Shown: piece after piece, positions 59,003 to 64,000 of the stretch
Layout of the letters: each line of letters begins with the position of its first letter
Numbering within the stretch: position 1 is the first letter of the stretch
Source of the DNA: Scytalidium lignicola
Taxonomy: Eukaryota > Ascomycota > Leotiomycetes
NCBI GenBank assembly: GCA_002812745.2
Contig: NCSJ02000241.1
Coordinates: 1-64,000 of the forward strand
Length of the DNA stretch: 64,000 bases
Direction of reading: 5' to 3'
Made by a program: the position numbers and the translations under genes
The notes under the pieces: generated by a model
The model's database searches: none
Told to the model about the DNA's origin: nothing
The model's input: the letters and a program-made list of their open reading frames with translations, nothing else

Positions 59003-59740
59003 CATGTGCAGGGCACATGCTTACGCGGTCATAGACTAGTCCTGATTAGGAACAAAGCTTTTACAACTTCATAACACTTAGCTCTTGAATGAAGGGACAA
59101 CTTGAACAAGCATAACTAATATACTATGTATGAATTATATACATATTATATACTTACAAGTGAACTAATACTGATTAGTTAGTACTTTTAAATCAGGAGA
59201 TTACTCTATGATTTTGAGAGGTTTTAATAGTATCTCCTACCTTACTAGCAACCTAATCAGCTTCAACTACTCCTTATACACTCTCCTTATATTCATGAGA
59301 TTATCTCAAGGGCTAAATACTAATATTACTCCTTATACTCCTTACAACTTTCCTTATAAACTGAAAAACACATTATAATTAACTTGTCAAGCTTTTAAGC
59401 TTTAAATTTAATACTTACTGAACTTATAACCTCTTATATCAACCAACCTTAATTTAACTATTTATGAAACAATCTTAACAGCTTAATATCAATTATTATT
59501 ACTTTATTATAAGTCTACAAACATTCTACGAACATATAAAGGAACTAGAGAAGCTAACAGAACTATATATACTAAGAAGACCAAGAAGCTATTAGTGCCT
59601 CTAAAAACATCTGACTAAGCCTTTAAGACTATGAATGTATTGCTTGAGAGTAAATACATATTATACTTATATATAACCAACTTTGTTTCCAAGTTACTTA
59701 AGTACTTTAAGCTTAGTACTAGTTATACTTATATTACACT
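59003..59740 (+). repeat. Dispersed repeat of Copia type, copy B (probable 5' LTR)
   Basis: It shares ACTAGTCCTGATTAGG near its start and CTAAGAAGACCAAGAAGC to ATAACCAACTTTGT near its end with copy A at 29128-29954. Copy B is less degraded at its left end (GCAGGGCACATGCTTACGCG). It directly precedes a Copia-like coding region. Confidence 0.6.
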
Positions 59741-62700
59741 TGTAATATGTATAATAACACTGTATAATAACAGAGAAAGCTTAAGAATAATAGTAATATG
59801 TTAAAACATAAAGAATAATCAAAAGAACAAACTGAAAGGTAAACTAGCTAAAAGAAGAAGAAGTTGACTATAAAAGAACAAATGGAAAGGTAAGAATGAG
59901 AGTTCACACTTGAGAAGAGTAAACTGAAGAATTAATACAACTTCTTAACAATGAAAGTTTATGAATATATTTGAAAATGCTAATTAAATATAAACCTTTA
60001 AAAAATCTACAAAAATGACTTTAAGGATTTTACAATTGATATATTTAGTAAAATAAGAACTAAACAATTATAATCATTATGCTGTTACCTTCATTATAGT
60101 AGTCTTTGAGTATTATACAACCTTAACAAGAATATAACAATTATAAAAGCACTTGTAGAAGTGTTAACAGAAAGTAAACTACAACTATAGAGTAATGAAG
60201 ACTTTAAATTAATTAAGACTGACCTCTGATTAAGGCTAATTACCTCCTTATTCGTATAATTCCCTAGGTTTACATCTTTTACAAACTTATAAGTTCAACT
60301 TGTAATTGTACTTTAATTAATAGGTTAACTTATAATTATACCTCTTACAGTTTAACAATTAGCTTTCTTAACATCTAATTATATATTTATAAGCTATTAT
60401 TCAAGTATTATTATAACTTTATTAACTAAGCACTTACAATCTCACTTACACTCAAGTTATAAACCAATACCTTCATACTATATCACAACCTCAAAACAAG
60501 TTATTAAAGTTAGTAAACTTATTATGGAAAATGATAAATACAATGGTTATAACAATAGTTTTAACTACAAATTAGTCAAGTTCAAGAACCTTTGTTAAAG
60601 GGTAGAATTACCAAAACAAGTGTAGTTAAGAGCATTCTTAGCACTTCTGAAAGGGTTAACAGATGACCACTTCCAAAACAATCAACTTAAGAATTATACT
60701 TTTAATGAAGTATATACTAACATTTATAATTACTTTAAAAGACTAACTTTCTAATATTATAATCTAGAAGAATAAAATTCCATTATGTTAGTTATAATTA
60801 CAACTAAGAACTTTGAGAAATCAACAACTAAGAACTTATACTTACTTGTTAGCAAACTATAACAATTATAATTCAGGTTAGAACTAGACTTTCAGAGTAT
60901 TACCTTCTTCTACAATAAGCTAATTATAATATATAAAGCTTTACTTATATACAAGTATACACTCTTAGAACTATTATCAAATGTAGAAGTTCTTATCCAT
61001 AAGATTCAATTGTCAATTATAATATATGAGAAATATAAAGGCTTTAGAATTAACTCTAAAACTTACTTTATAGATTGATGTTACTAATCTATAACACTTA
61101 ACCATAACAGTATAAGCCATCAATTCAGCTAACAAAACCGTTTAACACCTCCTTACTACTAACAACTAATAGCATTACTTCCATTGTTACAATACTATTT
61201 TATATGCAAATAAGAGGACTATTACTCTTAAAAGTACTCTCTTAAGGAGTAGAAGGATTACAAAGCACAGTTCAAAGCTTAGCATGAAGACAAATTCTAT
61301 TATAAGAACTACAAGTTCAAAGAACATTTTGATACATGTTATAAGTAATATATAATAAACAAGGAAGATGATAAACTTACAAATAAATTAAGCCTTACCT
61401 TCTAAACTTTATTTATCAATGATAACTTTGATTCTAACAATGATTTTAAAGCAATTGAATATCTTAAACATCTTAAAGCTATAGCCTTCATGTTCTTTAC
61501 CAACCTCAAAAGCTTCTTAGGCTAATTAACTATACTAATCATTATACAACTAGTTAATAAAGTAGTTATACATCAACTTATAATTAAGACTCTTCCTCTT
61601 AGAGACCTTTAGGACCAAGTCCTAGATATCTTTAAAGTTGACAAAACTCTACTTGACTAGCTAATCACAAATTCAAAATAATATGATTCAAGACAATTTC
61701 ATAGAATTTTAATCAATACAAGCACTTATAAATGGTTTATAACCAGTTATAAACAGTTTTAAGTGTTATAACATTTAGATGAATTTGTAAAGTTTAATCA
61801 AACTACTAAAGGCATAGTAGTTATAACTTTCGGCAAAGGAAACGTTATATTCATAAGTTCAATTATAATGATTACACTAATTGACTATATAGTATTCTAC
61901 ATTATTCATATAAATATACTATTTATACTTTTGATTATAAACATGAACAAATTATAATTAAATTATAATAACTTTATAAATCTCCTTATAATGTTAAAGG
62001 GTAATATATTAATTATATAACGTTTTGAATACTTATTCATAGTATAAAACAACTCCTTACAAATATATATTGTTGAATCTTTTAAAACAAACTTATACTA
62101 CTTGATTAACATTAAATTACACTAATTATACTGTTGTTTTAACTATCCTTTAATATTAAGGCTTCAACGAATATTAGACTATACAGGCTATAATGTTGAT
62201 AAACAAGCCTTAGAATATTTAAACATATATTGTACACATTGTCAACATTATAGAAAGTTATTAAGGAGATTTAAATTTAACCTTAAAGACAATGTTAACT
62301 TTAATCACTTAATTATAATTGATATCTTTTATATAAACAATAAGTTAATACTATATATTGTTGATAAAGGAATATACTATCAAATAAGGAGATAACTCTA
62401 AAATATCTTTACAAAATATACTTAAGATATCTTATAAGTATGTTGGATTAACACTTACTTAAAACCTTTTAACTAGATAATTATAAACATAAGAAAAAAN
62501 CTTTATAAGTACAAAATTATAATAATACATTATAACTATAAGAATTACCTTGAAAGTAATACTTGTAGAAGTTTATAATTCTGTTAAAATCATCAAACGT
62601 TATTATACTCTAGTATAATATACTTATCAAATTATTATAACTAAGATTTAAGATTTAAAGAAAGATATAACTTTACAAATAACATTCAAGGTTATAAACA

Positions 62701-64000
62701 ATTTAACAAGACTTGATAAGCTAATTCTTATACTCTTAGTTTATAGAGTATACTTATATATAAGTACATCTAACATATTATCTTCAATGATTATATAATA
62801 TGTTATAATACTTAAAAANGGCTATAGAAGAGATTAATAGTATAAAGGTTAAACACTTAATTTAAGACATCTTAAATACTTATAACAACTTGAATATAAG
62901 TAATATCTATGACTTATTACTTAATTCACAAGTACTAATGTAGAAAAAGAGAAATAAGAACTTTAGTTATAAGAGTAGATAAAACAAACTATATAACCTT
63001 GTTAATATTAATAATGAATCATATGTTTTAAGACTACTTAATAATAACATAACCTTTAGATTTACATTTGTAAAGTTATATCTTATACTTACAGAACTAA
63101 TGAAAGGAATTGAACTGCTTAAACCAGAGATTACAACTAATCAAAAACCAAGGAATAACATTATAAGACTTGTTATTACAGTTCAACTACTTATAACAAA
63201 ACCAGTATAACTTATAAAATATAAACGTAAAAANGCCTTGCAAATACTTGCAAATTATAATCTTCTTAATAGAAGAGTAAAAGATCTTCTTTATAAATGA
63301 AAAAGACATATTCATACTTAGCTAACTAATTAAAATCATTAGTTTACACAAAAGAAGCATATTCTAATTAATTAACCTTAAGAATATACTACTTAACATA
63401 TGTATATTCAACTTCAGATAAGTTGACAAAATCAAGAATAAGAGAATGAAGAATATATATCCAAAATCATAATTAGTAGTATAAGCTTATAAAGATAACA
63501 GCAAAAGGTATGTTTTGACTTAATTACTTATTATTCAACATGTTAACTAGTAAATCATACTTTATACTATTATTATAAGAATCAAAAATTGANCGCTTTT
63601 ACTTATAAGACATTATACAAATGTATATTCAGTTAACTATACTTTTAAACTAATATATATTTGTACAAGCAAACATAGAGCTTGTTAATCTACTAAGTAT
63701 ACTCATAAGAACAATTATACAGGTCATATGACTACTTTACAAAATACCCAAGGCTAAGAACTACTGATATCAGACTTACTACTCATATTATACTAGCATG
63801 CTCACTATAGAGGAATTAACATATAATATATACTTATTAAACAACATATAACCATTCAGCGTTGTAAACCTTCAAACTAACAATACTTTGTTCGTTGAAG
63901 ACATTAAATTCGCTTAATTGGAGGAAGAACAACTTAAGAAGGCTAGGTTCCTTACAAAGGAGTATAAAACATTAGTTAAAGGTAAGGGACTTAAATTTAA
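59741..64000 (+). mobile_element. Copia (Ty1)-type element, RIPed, continues past the window
   Basis: A gag-like frame starts near 60524 (MENDKYNGYNNSFNYKLVKF). Later come a degraded Cys knuckle (YYKNYKFKEHFDTCYK, about 61300), a protease-region segment (STYKWFITSYKQF, about 61720, then IVVITFGKGNVIF), and the pre-integrase and integrase zinc region (GYNVDKQALEYLNIYCTHCQ, about 62190-62250, and KFNLKDNVNFNHLIIIDIFY). This gag-PR-integrase order with integrase before any polymerase is the Copia arrangement. Stops interrupt every few codons, mostly TAA and TAG for CAA, CAG and TGG. The polymerase and 3' LTR would lie beyond 64000. Confidence 0.65.

Noticed and set aside
1..64000. tRNA and rRNA genes
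   Set aside because: I looked for TTCGA arm motifs with pairing stems and for conserved rRNA words and found none that could be supported by eye.

Overview
This window looks like nuclear DNA of a filamentous ascomycete (Pezizomycotina). The reasons are short 45-170 bp introns with GTAAGT/GTATGT donors and CTAAC/CTAAT branch sites, a fungal Zn2Cys6 regulator, a HET-domain incompatibility protein, UstYa-type HxxHC proteins, and pervasive C-to-T/G-to-A decay of repeats as left by RIP (repeat-induced point mutation). I cannot name the species. The base composition is two-speed. Gene islands of near-normal GC lie at about 5.4-17.6 kb, 25.4-27.2 kb and 40.3-56.5 kb. Between them are very AT-rich deserts at 1-1.2, 18-25, 27.4-38.2, 39.2-39.8 and 56.6-64 kb, which are RIP-degraded transposons. 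N characters sit almost always next to A or T homopolymers, so some one-base frame breaks may be sequencing artefacts.

Left part (1-18 kb). A Mutator-like element (1179-3708) with perfect 55-bp inverted repeats and an 8-bp target duplication sits in an AT-rich tract. Then comes a block of oxidative and transport genes: an intact 602-residue multicopper oxidase in 12 exons, a deleted DUR3/SSS-type transporter pseudogene, a flavin-dependent (NtaA/SnaA/DszA-like) monooxygenase pseudogene, an intact 820-residue Zn2Cys6 regulator and an intact 250-residue short-chain dehydrogenase. The set resembles a partly decayed catabolic or secondary-metabolite cluster.

Middle (18-40 kb). Two pogo/Fot-type DNA transposons, one with complete TA-flanked inverted repeats, are followed by AT-rich repeats and a small island with an intact UstYa-like membrane protein plus a remnant of another. 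A desert then contains arrays of GTCTG/GACCGT motifs, a minus-strand chromovirus-type Gypsy element, further Gypsy 3' ends and a PIF/Harbinger fragment. One Gypsy LTR family is present three times, twice RIPed and once almost untouched.

Right part (40-64 kb). This holds a multi-pass membrane protein, a LINE remnant, a long HET-domain protein with a Tc1 element inserted about 0.13 kb upstream of its start, a very large secreted modular protein, and fragments of a second HET-type protein and a TPR protein. The secreted protein has a signal peptide, two cysteine-rich modules, a Ser/Thr repeat stalk, Kex2-like sites, a NucA/NucB-like nuclease region and a cysteine-rich tail, and it carries several lesions. 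The window ends in a RIPed Copia-type element. HET, membrane and toxin-like secreted genes suggest a self/non-self or antagonism neighbourhood, but that is inference.
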